A DNA stretch of 64,000 bases. It comes from Verpa conica. Lineage: Eukaryota > Ascomycota > Pezizomycetes > Pezizales > Morchellaceae. How positions within the stretch are numbered: position 1 is the first letter of the stretch; the number at the start of each line of letters is the position of its first letter. A program made the translations under genes and the position numbers. Shown here piece after piece: positions 21,986-32,000 of the stretch. The notes beneath the pieces were generated by a model. The model searched no databases. It had not been told where the DNA came from and saw only the letters and a list, made by a program, of their open reading frames with translations. The DNA lies in contig JAUFSD010000002.1 of NCBI GenBank assembly GCA_033030425.1, forward strand, positions 744,001-808,000, read 5' to 3'.

Positions 21986-24076
21986 ATGCCCATCCGAGCA
22001 GCAATCATTGGAGCCGGCCCATCTGGATTAATTTCTATCAAGCAGTGCCTCGACGACGATATTGAACCTGTGTGCTTTGAGGCTCAAGGTCATATCGGTG
22101 GTATGTTATGTACATCATGCTCACACCCGAGCCTCTAAGATTGCCCCCTGGTTAACTAAGCTTTCCGTGGTGTAGGACAATGGCGATACACCGAACTCGA
22201 TCCCAAAACCGGCGAGGCGGTATCGTCGGTTTACCGCAGTACCATCATCAATACGTCTAGAGACACTATGTGTATGAGTGACTTCCCTATGGATCCCAAG
22301 GAATACCCAATATACCTGGTACAGTTCTTTTCTATTGTATTCCAAGTAATCGGTACCAAAAGAGTAATATTTTTGCAAAAATAGCATCATACAAAGGTGT
22401 TTGAGTATTTCGAATCCTATGCCACTTTTTTCAATCTATATCCTCGCATCCGTTTTCACCACCGGGTCGTTTCCGTAACACCACTATTGGGCAATAAATG
22501 GCTCGTCCAAACAAAGTCGGATGAGGAAGGAATCAGCGAAGAAGTGTTTGACACGGTATTCATTTGCTCGGGCCACCACTCCAGGCCGAATCTTCCAGAC
22601 TGGGAGGGTGTTGAAGTTTTCAAGAGGAATGGAGGGGAAATATTGCATAGTCATTATTACAGAGATTCGAGACCGTATGTCGGGGAGAATGTTGCCGTTG
22701 TGGGCATTGGGAACTCTGGTTTGTCAAACGGCATTCTCTTTATTTATTCTTTACAGTATTTCGGACGCTGATGAAAGAGGTGAACATAATAGGCGTTGAT
22801 ATATCCTCTGATCTCAGCACCGTTGCTGGAGACACACATCTCATCACGCGTTCAGGAGCGTGGGTCTGGCCACGGTTCTTGCTCGGTTGGGCATATGAGA
22901 GTTTTCTCTGTAACTCCCGCTCAATCAGATATACGACATATTTATTCCATATGTACACAGACTGACTACTCACGGTTTAGCGCGATTCTTCATGATGGTA
23001 GTGCCGACATGGATTAGCCTAGCTTTCGTGCAGTGGTGTCTAGTTTTTGCAAATGGGGCTATCCCACCTGCGCTCAAGCCTGAGCACAACATTTTGCAAG
23101 CCCATCCTACGAGTTCAGATTCCCTACCACTTACAACTCCCATACGGCTAGATGGCTGACTACTGCTAAATCAGTCAAAAGCGATTTATTTGAACGAATC
23201 GAAGCGGGAAGAATCAAACCCCACCGCGCAGAGATCTTGCGGTTCTTCGAGAATGGGGTTGAACTTACAAATGGGGAAAGGATCGAGCCGTTAAAGAAAG
23301 TTATTGCCTGTACAGGCTATCAGGTAAGGAATATATCCTTTTACTTATCTAATAATCTTTAAGCTAGTAATCATGGGTAAATAAGCTTGGGTTAGGGTTA
23401 ATCCGGAAGTATTTACTAACATTATTTGTAGTTAAGCTTTCCGTATTTATCCCACGATATATACCAATGTAAGACGGATGATGTCAATTGGGTTCATCTT
23501 TACCGTATGGTTGTACCACCAGAGCACCCAACCCTGTTTTTTATCGGGCTTGTTCAGCCACTGTAAGTACAAATCTCCAGATTTCCTCCTTCATATATCT
23601 TTGTTAGATTTGAAGTCTTAACTAATCCCTCTAGTGGTGCCATCATGCCCGTTAGCGAACAGCAAGCCCGTTGGGCAACCTCAATCCTCCACGGTCACAT
23701 CACTCTCCCACCATCACTTGACATGCTCAAAGATATCGAACAGTACAAAAGGGGAATTCGCGCAAGATATCTCAACAGCCCTCGGCATACAATCCAAGTT
23801 GATTTTCTCGCGTACAACGATACTCTTGCGGAAGACCTTGGCACCAGTATTCGACTATGGAAGTTTATTCAGACCTTTGGATTGTCCCAGGGGTTGAAGA
23901 CTATGATAGCTGTTTATTTTGGGTTGCCATCATCGGCCCAGTTTCGACTGTTTGGAAGGGGATCAAGGAGTGAACTTGCGAGACTGTGTGTTCAGAGGGT
24001 ATATAAAGACCAGGGTGCTGCGATGAAGGAGGAGGAAAGGAAGGAGATGGAGAAGTTCAAGAATGTAGATAAGTAA
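21986..24076 (+). CDS. flavin-containing monooxygenase (FMO-like)
   Basis: Eight exons: 21986-22100, 22176-22318, 22397-22718, 22793-22885, 22981-23112, 23175-23323, 23432-23562 and 23635-24076 (1527 nt, 508 aa), all joining in frame. FAD-binding IIGAGPSG lies at residues 7-14, the second dinucleotide fold VVGIGNSG at about 187-194, and the FMO-type segment ending GEILHSHYY at about 165-173. ATG-type motif CTGYQ occurs near residue 360. The ICSGHHSRP strand and the WVWPRFLL and PEHNILQAHPT blocks are those of class-B flavoprotein monooxygenases. It should use NADPH and O2 to oxygenate a soft nucleophile (N or S) or perform a Baeyer-Villiger reaction; the substrate is unknown. Such enzymes are common tailoring enzymes in fungal metabolite clusters. 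Some donors are weak (GTTTGT, GTTGGG, GTTCAG). Intron 6 (108 bp) contains GGGTTAGGGTTA. Confidence 0.94.
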
Positions 24077-24716
24077 TTGTTGATGGAAGGCTGGTTCAAT
24101 ATACCTATGCTTTCTTTTAGCTGTGGGCTTGGGTCATGTTGTAAAAAGAAAAGCCAGAGAGCCCCCTTTAAGTTAACACACCTCAAATGTACAAGATTTA
24201 CTGAAACTTTCAGGTGAAGATGGCCTACCGGTATACCGGGAAGCCTAGTCGCACTTATTCTGGGACAAGTGAGAAACGGTCCGCGGTTCAGCCCCCGGGA
24301 GAAACTTTTTTTTATTTTAATTTCCGTGTATTTTGCTCTCGAGACAGGTTATGTAATTATAGGAAATGTATTATTTAGAACTACTGAGAATTAAGGTACA
24401 ACGATAATTATACATAACCCCCACTCTGAAGTAACGCATACGTCCCAGCTGTAAAAATAATCTCGGACCGTCCCGAAACGTTTAAACTTTGTTTATTTGT
24501 ATTATACTGGTCACAAGGCGGCACTCATCCGAAAAAAATACGAGAAACTGTGTAATAAAATTGTGCCGTGTGTAAAACGGTACCCCCACATGATCGATCG
24601 GCCAGTAATAAATAGCAATATAAAGAGCGGCTACTGATTTCCCCAAAAGCTATAATTACCCAGGTTCAACTTCTCTCCTATCTAAAACCACTAACCACTC
24701 GACCACTTCTTCCACA
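24077..24716. other. intergenic, FMO 3' flank and promoter of the next gene
   Basis: No gene. AT-rich, with a pyrimidine-rich leader (TTCTCTCCTATC and CCACTTCTTCCACA) just before the ATG at 24717. Confidence 0.5.
24619..24625 (+). promoter_or_regulatory. TATA-like box
   Basis: TATAAAG, 98 bp upstream of the ATG at 24717 and followed by a C/T-rich leader, a layout usual for expressed fungal genes encoding secreted proteins. Inferred. Confidence 0.45.
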
Positions 24717-25469
24717 ATGAAGACTACAACTATACAGGCTTTTCTAGTTCACTTTTTGGTATCTGCTATTCACTCTGTATCAGGATCTATTTATTCAACA
24801 TCTGTACCACAACCAGTTGTATATTTCAAACTGAGGGCATGGAATCACTGGAGATCAACCCCGCATTTCGAAGGCCTTGTAGAACAAAAGTTTGGTTCTG
24901 TTTATTACGGCATCACACCAGATAACCCAGGATTTGACATGGTAATACATAAAAGGCCTTGTGTGTTTGTTACTTGATACCTAATTCGTGCCTTAAAATA
25001 GTACCTAGACACTACAAATCCTGGAATGATTCGCCAACCCTCGAATGGGTACTACGGCGCTCTCATTCCCACTGTGAATCCGGGTTTGTACACATTTCAC
25101 TTCATATCCCACAGCATGGTAAGAGAAAGACACCCTCCTCCCTTTCTCGACGTGAACTACTGATGGAACGGATGTATAGACCCCAGGTGTTCTTACAGCG
25201 GGGTTTACGTTCAAAAATCTTATATGCGGGAACTGTAATGGCCAATACCTTCAGTATGATACATCTGGAAACGGTCCGAACACCGATTATACGCAGGGTT
25301 CATTTATGTTAGCATTCGATGGACAAGTTCAGGGTTGGAGGGTAAGAGTGGGGTGTTGCGATGTAGATGCGATATTGGGCTAACAATGAACGTATAGGTG
25401 TATTGGAATGATTATAGTCTGAATCATAGACTCCCCTCAAATTATTTTCCTATTAACCTTTTAAGGTAG
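24717..25469 (+). CDS. small secreted protein, uncharacterised
   Basis: Four exons, 24717-24941, 25002-25118, 25180-25341 and 25398-25469 (576 nt, 191 aa), all joined in phase 0 with GTAATA, GTAAGA and GTAAGA donors. An N-terminal signal peptide (hydrophobic run AFLVHFLVSAIHSVSG, cleavage near residue 24) is followed by an aromatic-rich domain: VVYFKLRAWNHW, GSVYYGITPDNPGF, SNGYYGALIPTVNPGLYTF, then AGFTFKNLICGNCNGQYLQY and SFMLAFDGQVQGWRVYW. Only two cysteines are seen in the mature part (CGNC), so it is not a classical Cys-rich effector. I do not recognise the family; the beta-strand-rich look would suit a carbohydrate- or surface-binding fold. The last exon is short and its acceptor was chosen because it restores coding-like text. 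Confidence 0.62.
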
Positions 25470-25981
25470 TGGGGCGGGGCAGGAAGCGTAAATCGGGTAT
25501 ATATATGCAAGGGTTGAGTTGAAATAATGTCATTTAATATCAATGGAATTCAATTCTTTCTATCCCTGAATCAGTGGGTGGTTTCAGGCTATAATTAATA
25601 TAATATAGCTTAAAAGGAATTCTTAGCAATGGTAGAAGCGATATTTTGATAAGCAAAGGTGTATGTATTGTTCCAGCACATCCCATCGGAAGTGTTTTCG
25701 CTGAATATAGATAAAATGTATTAATACATTATAAAGTAATATTATCGCCAAGATGTGCCTTTTCTACTATCTCTGTGTGTGATGCATGATTATATAAATA
25801 AAAAACTATAAGTATGTTCGCTATTGCTCATCACAATCACCCCATTATAAACCACCCACCCTACTTAATTATAAATATTCCAAGCGTAAGCAAGAAACGA
25901 CATGGAGAGACATCTTACCCGGTACAAAGAAATGATTAGAACCAATCCTCTACAGGGCCGAAATATATGGGGATGATCCAC
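25470..25981. other. intergenic between convergent genes
   Basis: AT-rich 3' flanks of the secreted protein and of the small membrane protein; nothing recognised. Confidence 0.5.
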
Positions 25982-26371
25982 TCACGAATTTAGTGCAACT
26001 TGAGACATACAAAAGTAACCACTCTTTTCCCAACTCAGTGCATTGATTATATAGGCGCTATACCAGATTGTAACGCTTAGGATACCTAGGCCCAAGCATA
26101 CCCGGCGTCGATCAGATAGTTTCTTGATCAGGAAAACCGTAGGAATTACTCCACAGATTGCAAGGCATACTACCGCTGGAAGTTGGTTTAGGCTAAAGTA
26201 ACATCAATCAGTAAGTGATGAAATAGTGGGAGTACAAGCAGGGGGAGAGGTGCCAATGATTAACCTGCATCGGGCGACAGCTCTTGGTGTTGCTGTGGCA
26301 AAGGTGATTGCGAAGAAAACAAACTTGAGAAACAAGATGATTGTCAAGATTGTACGATTCCCGTCGTTCAT
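25982..26371 (-). CDS. small three-helix membrane protein, uncharacterised
   Basis: Two exons, 26371-26265 and 26192-25982 (318 nt, 105 aa), with a 72-bp intron 26193-26264 (GTTAAT..TTACTGAT..TTTAG) that joins AG to C in phase. The protein starts MNDGNRTILTIILFLKFVFF and has three hydrophobic stretches: TILTIILFLKFVFFAITF, LPAVVCLAICGVIPTVFLI and VCLGLGILSVTIWYSAYII. A basic KKLSDRRR loop between the second and third suggests that loop faces the cytosol. The first segment could instead act as a signal anchor. No family recognised. The evidence is the clean intron, frame continuity and hydrophobic pattern. A GTGAGT overlaps the stop codon, but the nearest acceptor would make a 36-bp intron, so the stop is taken as real. 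Confidence 0.6.
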
Positions 26372-27404
26372 GTTGGCGACAGTTTATTGGTCGGTTAAAC
26401 AGCGCTAGCTTTTTGTATGTTGGTGATAGCAAGAACACGGGAGATGGGGGTTGAGATATCAAAGACCCTAGGTCCACGGATGAATAGGGAAATCAATAGT
26501 TTACGAGACTAAAGCGAGGAGATGTTATGGGAATAGCGGTTTTCAGTTGCTCGCAGTTGTGATGGGTATGTAGTGTTGGTGTATGGCGTACGCGAGTGCA
26601 GACTATGAGGCTGCCTTATAGAGGCTGAGCACAAAGTGAAATACGCATGGCAAGGGGCCCACAAGATCGTCAACCACAGAGTATAATGTGATTCTCACCC
26701 CTTTTGACCAACATATTTGTTCCTCTTGTTGACAGTTGGACTTCGCCGCCCATCTGTTACCCTGCCTGGACTAACGCACGGTCCCTACATGTATCCTATT
26801 CACGTCCAACGCGGTTTCGCAGCTGTTGGGAACATTGCGATAACAGCAGTGGTGTACTACAAGCTGCATATGTATACTGGTCTTGGCGTCAGATAGTACG
26901 CAACTTCGCGGACATGTCTCTACCGTATCCTCTTACCTTTTGCTAGTTGCCAATTCGGGCTTTCTGTTTTAGTAAATCATGTAATTTTGCTACCTGCCAA
27001 TTCGGTTTTTATTTTTTATTTTATATAATGTAATTTTTATTTCTAAGCACAAAATCTGGCATGTACATAGTAACAAACTATGGCCTAAACTTGGTAATTC
27101 GTTGGCACCCGAGATGTTATATGATGTAGTCACGTGATATATACTTCTTAGTTTGTCACGCATTATAATACGTTCTAGGTTACATATACTTATGCAAACA
27201 AACCAGGCAGCTATTAATACAGTTTAAATAAAATAAAACCCCCCTAAAAATTCATGTACGAATCTAGTTGTCCTCAAACAAAAACCCAAAGACTCGGCTT
27301 AGATTATAATTATATTTCCTTGATCCCTGTTGCCCGGGGTACATACGTGTACGGTTTGGGGGAGCTAGGGCCTGTTAGCTCCATCAAGCAATGTCGTGAC
27401 GTCG
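26372..27404. other. intergenic, nothing recognised
   Basis: About 1 kb, AT-rich towards 27000, between the start of the small membrane protein and the stop of the 558-aa protein. Short ORFs here lack family likeness and splice support. Confidence 0.5.
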
Positions 27405-29081
27405 CTAGACTGCTGACAGGTCAACCATCCCTTCCTGTTCCATCCAACACACCACTCTCTTTGTCACGTCCCTGCCATAAACCCTCCCCAAAACATCGCT
27501 TGGGCTGACAACCTGCCTGATGGATTCATCAAATATGTACTGACCAATGTTTCGCAAATATAAACTTGTTCTGCCTGTGTTTCCCGAAGTAAACACACGC
27601 TCACTAGGGAAAGCCCCAAGAAGTAATGGACTGGTCATGTGGGAATTCCTCTTCTGATATTCCTTAAGTACTTTCTCCGCTTGAGAGTAGATGGGCCCCT
27701 CAGATGGGTTATCGATATGAATAAGGAGCTGACGTTCTGGGGATTTGTCTTTCCGTGGGTCAAGAGTGAGAAATTCTTGTTCGTGAACGCGACGAAAAAC
27801 CGGCCGTAAAACCTGACAAGAATAGCTGGCAAAGGATAAGTCGACAAGATTATGTAGGTGACTTTGATGTTTCGGGAGGTATTTGCAATATTCTCGGAAT
27901 AATGGGTCAAGTTCTAGTATTTTATGGAGTAGACTCTCCACAGACGGAGTACTGCCTTGATCGATAGTCTCTCGAATATATGGAACGATCTTCTCTAATC
28001 CGGTGCTAATCTCGATCCGTACATTCCTTCTATCAACTCCCTGTCGTTGTAGTGCATCTTTGACTGCTTTCACAAAAACGTTAGCTAGTTGGTTGTGACG
28101 CTTATCAATTACTTCCAGCCAAGAATTGATATGTTCCTTGCTGCAGCGGCCGTGGGCGTATAGATCCATGAAAAATGCATAATACTGGACTCGTGGTACG
28201 TCTAAAGTGATAGTGACATCTAACATGACTGGAAGCGTCGAGACTATATTTGCAATGGCGCTTGGAAGACGGATGAGTGACTCGATTTCGTACAATGTGG
28301 GTCGACGGTCAATGGGCACAGGAAAAAGATGATCAGAGAAAACTTTAAGACCTTTCTCTGAGGATTTTGTAAAGGATTCCAAATCCTTGTGGGAATATCC
28401 AAGGCACTCCTGCGAAAACAAACAAATACCACTCAGGATTTCGACAGAAGAGAACTCTTCTATCTTATCCCTTGACTTTAAGCTCGAGCTCCGTAGGTTG
28501 AAGAACTGAATCTCACCTAAAATAGGTTGAATATTCTTTGGAACGAAAGGCTGCAAAAGAGGCGACTGCGGTGTGAACTTTACCTCGCAGTATTGTGTAA
28601 AGTTCACAATAGCTTTCTCTCCTTCTTTCCCCTTAACCTCGAATCGCTCGGTTATAACTCCTTCTCCAACACTTACGGCTCCCATCCCGCCGATATTAAC
28701 ATGACCGCCCAGAAATGCCAGTAGTTTATTTAAAGATTTTTGCATCTTCAGTGCTGCCTTCACACATTTAACGTAGTAGTCACTCTGGCTCAAATTACTT
28801 GAGCCCCCCGGAATATAGTGGTAATCCTTAACATTGGCGATGGGACCTGGAACACTTATACCTTCGAGGGACCTGTATCGAACAGATGGGATGCCACTAG
28901 TGCCATTATTGGTTGTGATAATAGCAAGATCCGCTTGGTAATTATTATCTAGGTTTTTATACCTAGTATTACTCTCTAGGCCGAGCTCAGAATTTTCTAT
29001 ACAAAGAAATCCCACATGAAACCTGTATACATGGCTGTTTTCATCGTATAAATGGACTAGAATGTCCTTTGCGGGATGCAT
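27405..29081 (-). CDS. intronless 558-aa protein; possible cyclodipeptide-synthase-like C-terminal half
   Basis: A single uninterrupted frame of 558 codons, which is unusual among the intron-rich neighbours. There is no signal peptide or membrane segment, so it is probably cytosolic. I recognise no signature with certainty. Residues about 285-400 resemble in pattern the core of tRNA-dependent cyclodipeptide synthases: a strand (VTITLDVP), an HGR segment, a long basic helix (RHNQLANVFVKAVKDALQRQ) followed by a strand (VRIEIS), then a LELDPLFREYCKYL segment like the F..D..F...C stretch of AlbC. Fungal arginine-type cyclodipeptide synthases are known as 'hypothetical' proteins of a few hundred residues lying near oxygenase genes. 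The catalytic Tyr/Glu set cannot be placed with confidence. Alternative: an unrelated Leotiomycete- or lineage-specific protein. The ORF itself is very likely real; the function is a hypothesis. Confidence 0.8.
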   Translation of the reverse strand: MHPAKDILVHLYDENSHVYRFHVGFLCIENSELGLESNTRYKNLDNNYQADLAIITTNNGTSGIPSVRYRSLEGISVPGPIANVKDYHYIPGGSSNLSQSDYYVKCVKAALKMQKSLNKLLAFLGGHVNIGGMGAVSVGEGVITERFEVKGKEGEKAIVNFTQYCEVKFTPQSPLLQPFVPKNIQPILGEIQFFNLRSSSLKSRDKIEEFSSVEILSGICLFSQECLGYSHKDLESFTKSSEKGLKVFSDHLFPVPIDRRPTLYEIESLIRLPSAIANIVSTLPVMLDVTITLDVPRVQYYAFFMDLYAHGRCSKEHINSWLEVIDKRHNQLANVFVKAVKDALQRQGVDRRNVRIEISTGLEKIVPYIRETIDQGSTPSVESLLHKILELDPLFREYCKYLPKHQSHLHNLVDLSFASYSCQVLRPVFRRVHEQEFLTLDPRKDKSPERQLLIHIDNPSEGPIYSQAEKVLKEYQKRNSHMTSPLLLGAFPSERVFTSGNTGRTSLYLRNIGQYIFDESIRQVVSPSDVLGRVYGRDVTKRVVCWMEQEGMVDLSAV

Positions 29082-32000
29082 GGTTCGTATATTCTACTCT
29101 AACGTCAAAAAAGAATTCTCTCTATGCTTTCTAGACTTCTCAGTAGTTCTTACTATAAAGTGTTATTTAAGGTAAAACAATAGTATGCCGTCCCGTAATT
29201 CCTATCCACGCAATTCTCTTGAGGAAGCACTATAAGTAGTGAGTACTGTGGTAGCCAGACGCATAAACATTTATTTGAGGATTAGTGCAAAAATTACATT
29301 ATAGCAAGTAGAGTATATCTTAGCTCTCAGCTCTAGATGACTGGTACTTTCTGTAGGGGACACAGCCAGGTACGTAGGTATTCTGATAGAAGAGCTCCGA
29401 AGTAAATATACAAATCAACAAGTAGAGTTTGTGGGTAACAAAGAGAGCTAACCCGACTAAGAATAGCAGAGGGGTTTCTATAGAGTAGGTAAATGTAGAG
29501 ATGTCACAAATGGAGGACTAGAGGATTTTAGAGAACTTTAGAGATTTTCTGACGGAGAAATTGGTTCTCTGTCGGCGCGGGCGTAATCTTCAGGTAAATA
29601 TACGCCATGGGCCATGGCCAATCTATTTATACACAACAAATACTTCGCGTGGATCAACACTTACCCTAAACTAGCTGAAGAAAAGAATTAGATCTAACCG
29701 ACGTGTCAAACTCTAGGCATTTATTTCAGGGCATACTATGGCCTACTTGGTGATACTTATTCTGGTAGGTATTGTGCTGCTTCCAACCTCCAAGTCGTGG
29801 CCAGACCACGTCGCAGAATGTATGACATTTAATGGACTAAACAAGAAATCCTTTCCCCACACCCCATTCTCTTTACAAAAAGATATGAAGAATTACGTAA
29901 ATCATATCCTTCTGGTAGAAGTTTACGATGCTCTGATTCATGTATCCGATTGATCTCGTAGATATTGCATTGTAGCTGATTGACGTATGAATCGTACCAT
30001 CTAAGCTAATTAAAGAAGAGCCGACCTAATAGAATACAGAGCACAAATTTCAATTTTCAGAGAATCTACCCGTGCAAACATAGAATCAGAAGCTGAGTCT
30101 CTCTACATACTATTATACGGCCACTTCCAAACCCTGGGTTCTCTAGAAATGACCCAGACGTACAATTCGCAAAGGTGTGAAGACACAAGTTATTTTTCTT
30201 TCTAGACACCTAAGACATACTTTTACATTGAGTCGGAGGGGAGGGACCCTATTAAATCTTAATTAATATGAAAATGCGTGGAAAATACGGGAACCGTGCA
30301 TGCGGGTGTTATACAAAAAGTTGTTTGTAGAAATATGGTTTTTCTATCTACTACGATGGGTTTATCCATATTAATATCTAAAGATGCTGCTTTGCGCTAA
30401 TGGGTTGTCTTTTATTGAAATATCTTAACTCGCGGTCTCTATGCGTTGGAAAATACAGAATATAGGATTTCATCTTAACGCAAATAATTTCTCCACGATG
30501 CCTCTGAATCTTTAGGATTGATTATCCTTAGGCCGAGTAAAGAAAGATTAAGAAGTACATAAGATGAACTTATATTATTAAATGCAGTGGTACATGTAAC
30601 TGCAATGTCTGTAGTCATTGGGCCGGCGCCGAACGTTTTAGAGAATTTGCATACATGAATTATAGTATATACGTTATTCAGCGGGAAAAAACTATAATAC
30701 ACCCTTCGATAAAGATTACTGAAACTCCATCTGTATTATCCCCAGGCCGTTCTTACTCCCATTGGGTATCCCCCGGCCTCCAGCTTTCATGATATAATTC
30801 ACTATCTATTCTATATACGTACCGGAGCTATACTACAGGACCTTGATCCTGTAAAGCACTCCTATGCTTCTTAGGGGTCTCTTGGTCTCTTTACTCCATA
30901 AGATAATGAAGTAATACAGAATAAAATTTTTTTGCTACTTCACCACTAGTCACTCGAGTCCATGGTCAATTCCAATCCCTGAATGAAGAGGTTCGCAGCC
31001 GATATGCACTCCACATTAAAACAGAACTTATATACCATTCAGCCTCAGAAATTACTTTGCATGTAACCATATGTACCATCCGCCTATCAGCCGTTATAAA
31101 AGAATAAGTCCGTAGTTGGTATACTGTCGAAACTCGAGAAATTCGCTATGCGGGCGTCGCAGCCATACACCTACTATTAAAGGTGTCCTCTGGACTCTTT
31201 TGGGCGCTCCCTAAACCTACATTTACTGTAGCTAGCTGAAGGTAATAAGTCTTATAATTAGATAGCCCCTATACGCTTAATTGGAAGTGGCGGTAGCGCC
31301 CACATAGCGAATTTGAGTTTCAACGGTACTTTAGTATGTTATGCGAGAAAGGTAGGACTCAGCCACACAAACGATAACTAATGCCTGGACAGACCTACGA
31401 GCTTGTATAATCTAGCTTACAGCGATTATCACATTGTTCTGCCTCGATACCTTTACGGGTATGATTATTAATTGTCAAACTAATCTGGCATACTGCACAC
31501 AGGATGTCTCCAACAATCTTGCTGAGATTGAGGTCTAATGTATAACACTGGCACTAAGCGATCTTACTCCGGCCACCCATAGGTACATTCTTTGTAATTA
31601 TAAACTGAATCTGCGAATTACATGATACGGTAATGGTGCGAAGGGAACTTTCAGAATAACCTTTAAAAGCATTTTGCCACAGGCAATGTGCTCGTGTTAG
31701 TATTAGGCTGGGAGTACGCTTGAGTATCAGTGGTCGAGTCTTGCGGTGCTCGAGCGTATCCAAGCAAGCGCAAGTACCACCGTAGGATTCCAGGGTATAT
31801 ACATATCTATTTAAAGGCCCTCGCGGCATTGTGTTATAGAGCCGGGGATTGCGAAAAGAAAAGAAAGAAGCGCCATACGATCGAGGATACAAAATAAATC
31901 AAAAGCTCGGACAACATCGGATCGAGACGGGTGCTCGCCTCGCTTGTGAACCACATGCACAGTACCTAGCTGTGAATTCTTATGCCTCCCCCTTTCACCT

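Noticed and set aside
29738..29953. 71-codon ORF starting with a hydrophobic run
   Set aside because: No splice partner, no recognised domain and no promoter signal; kept only as a remark in the interval entry.
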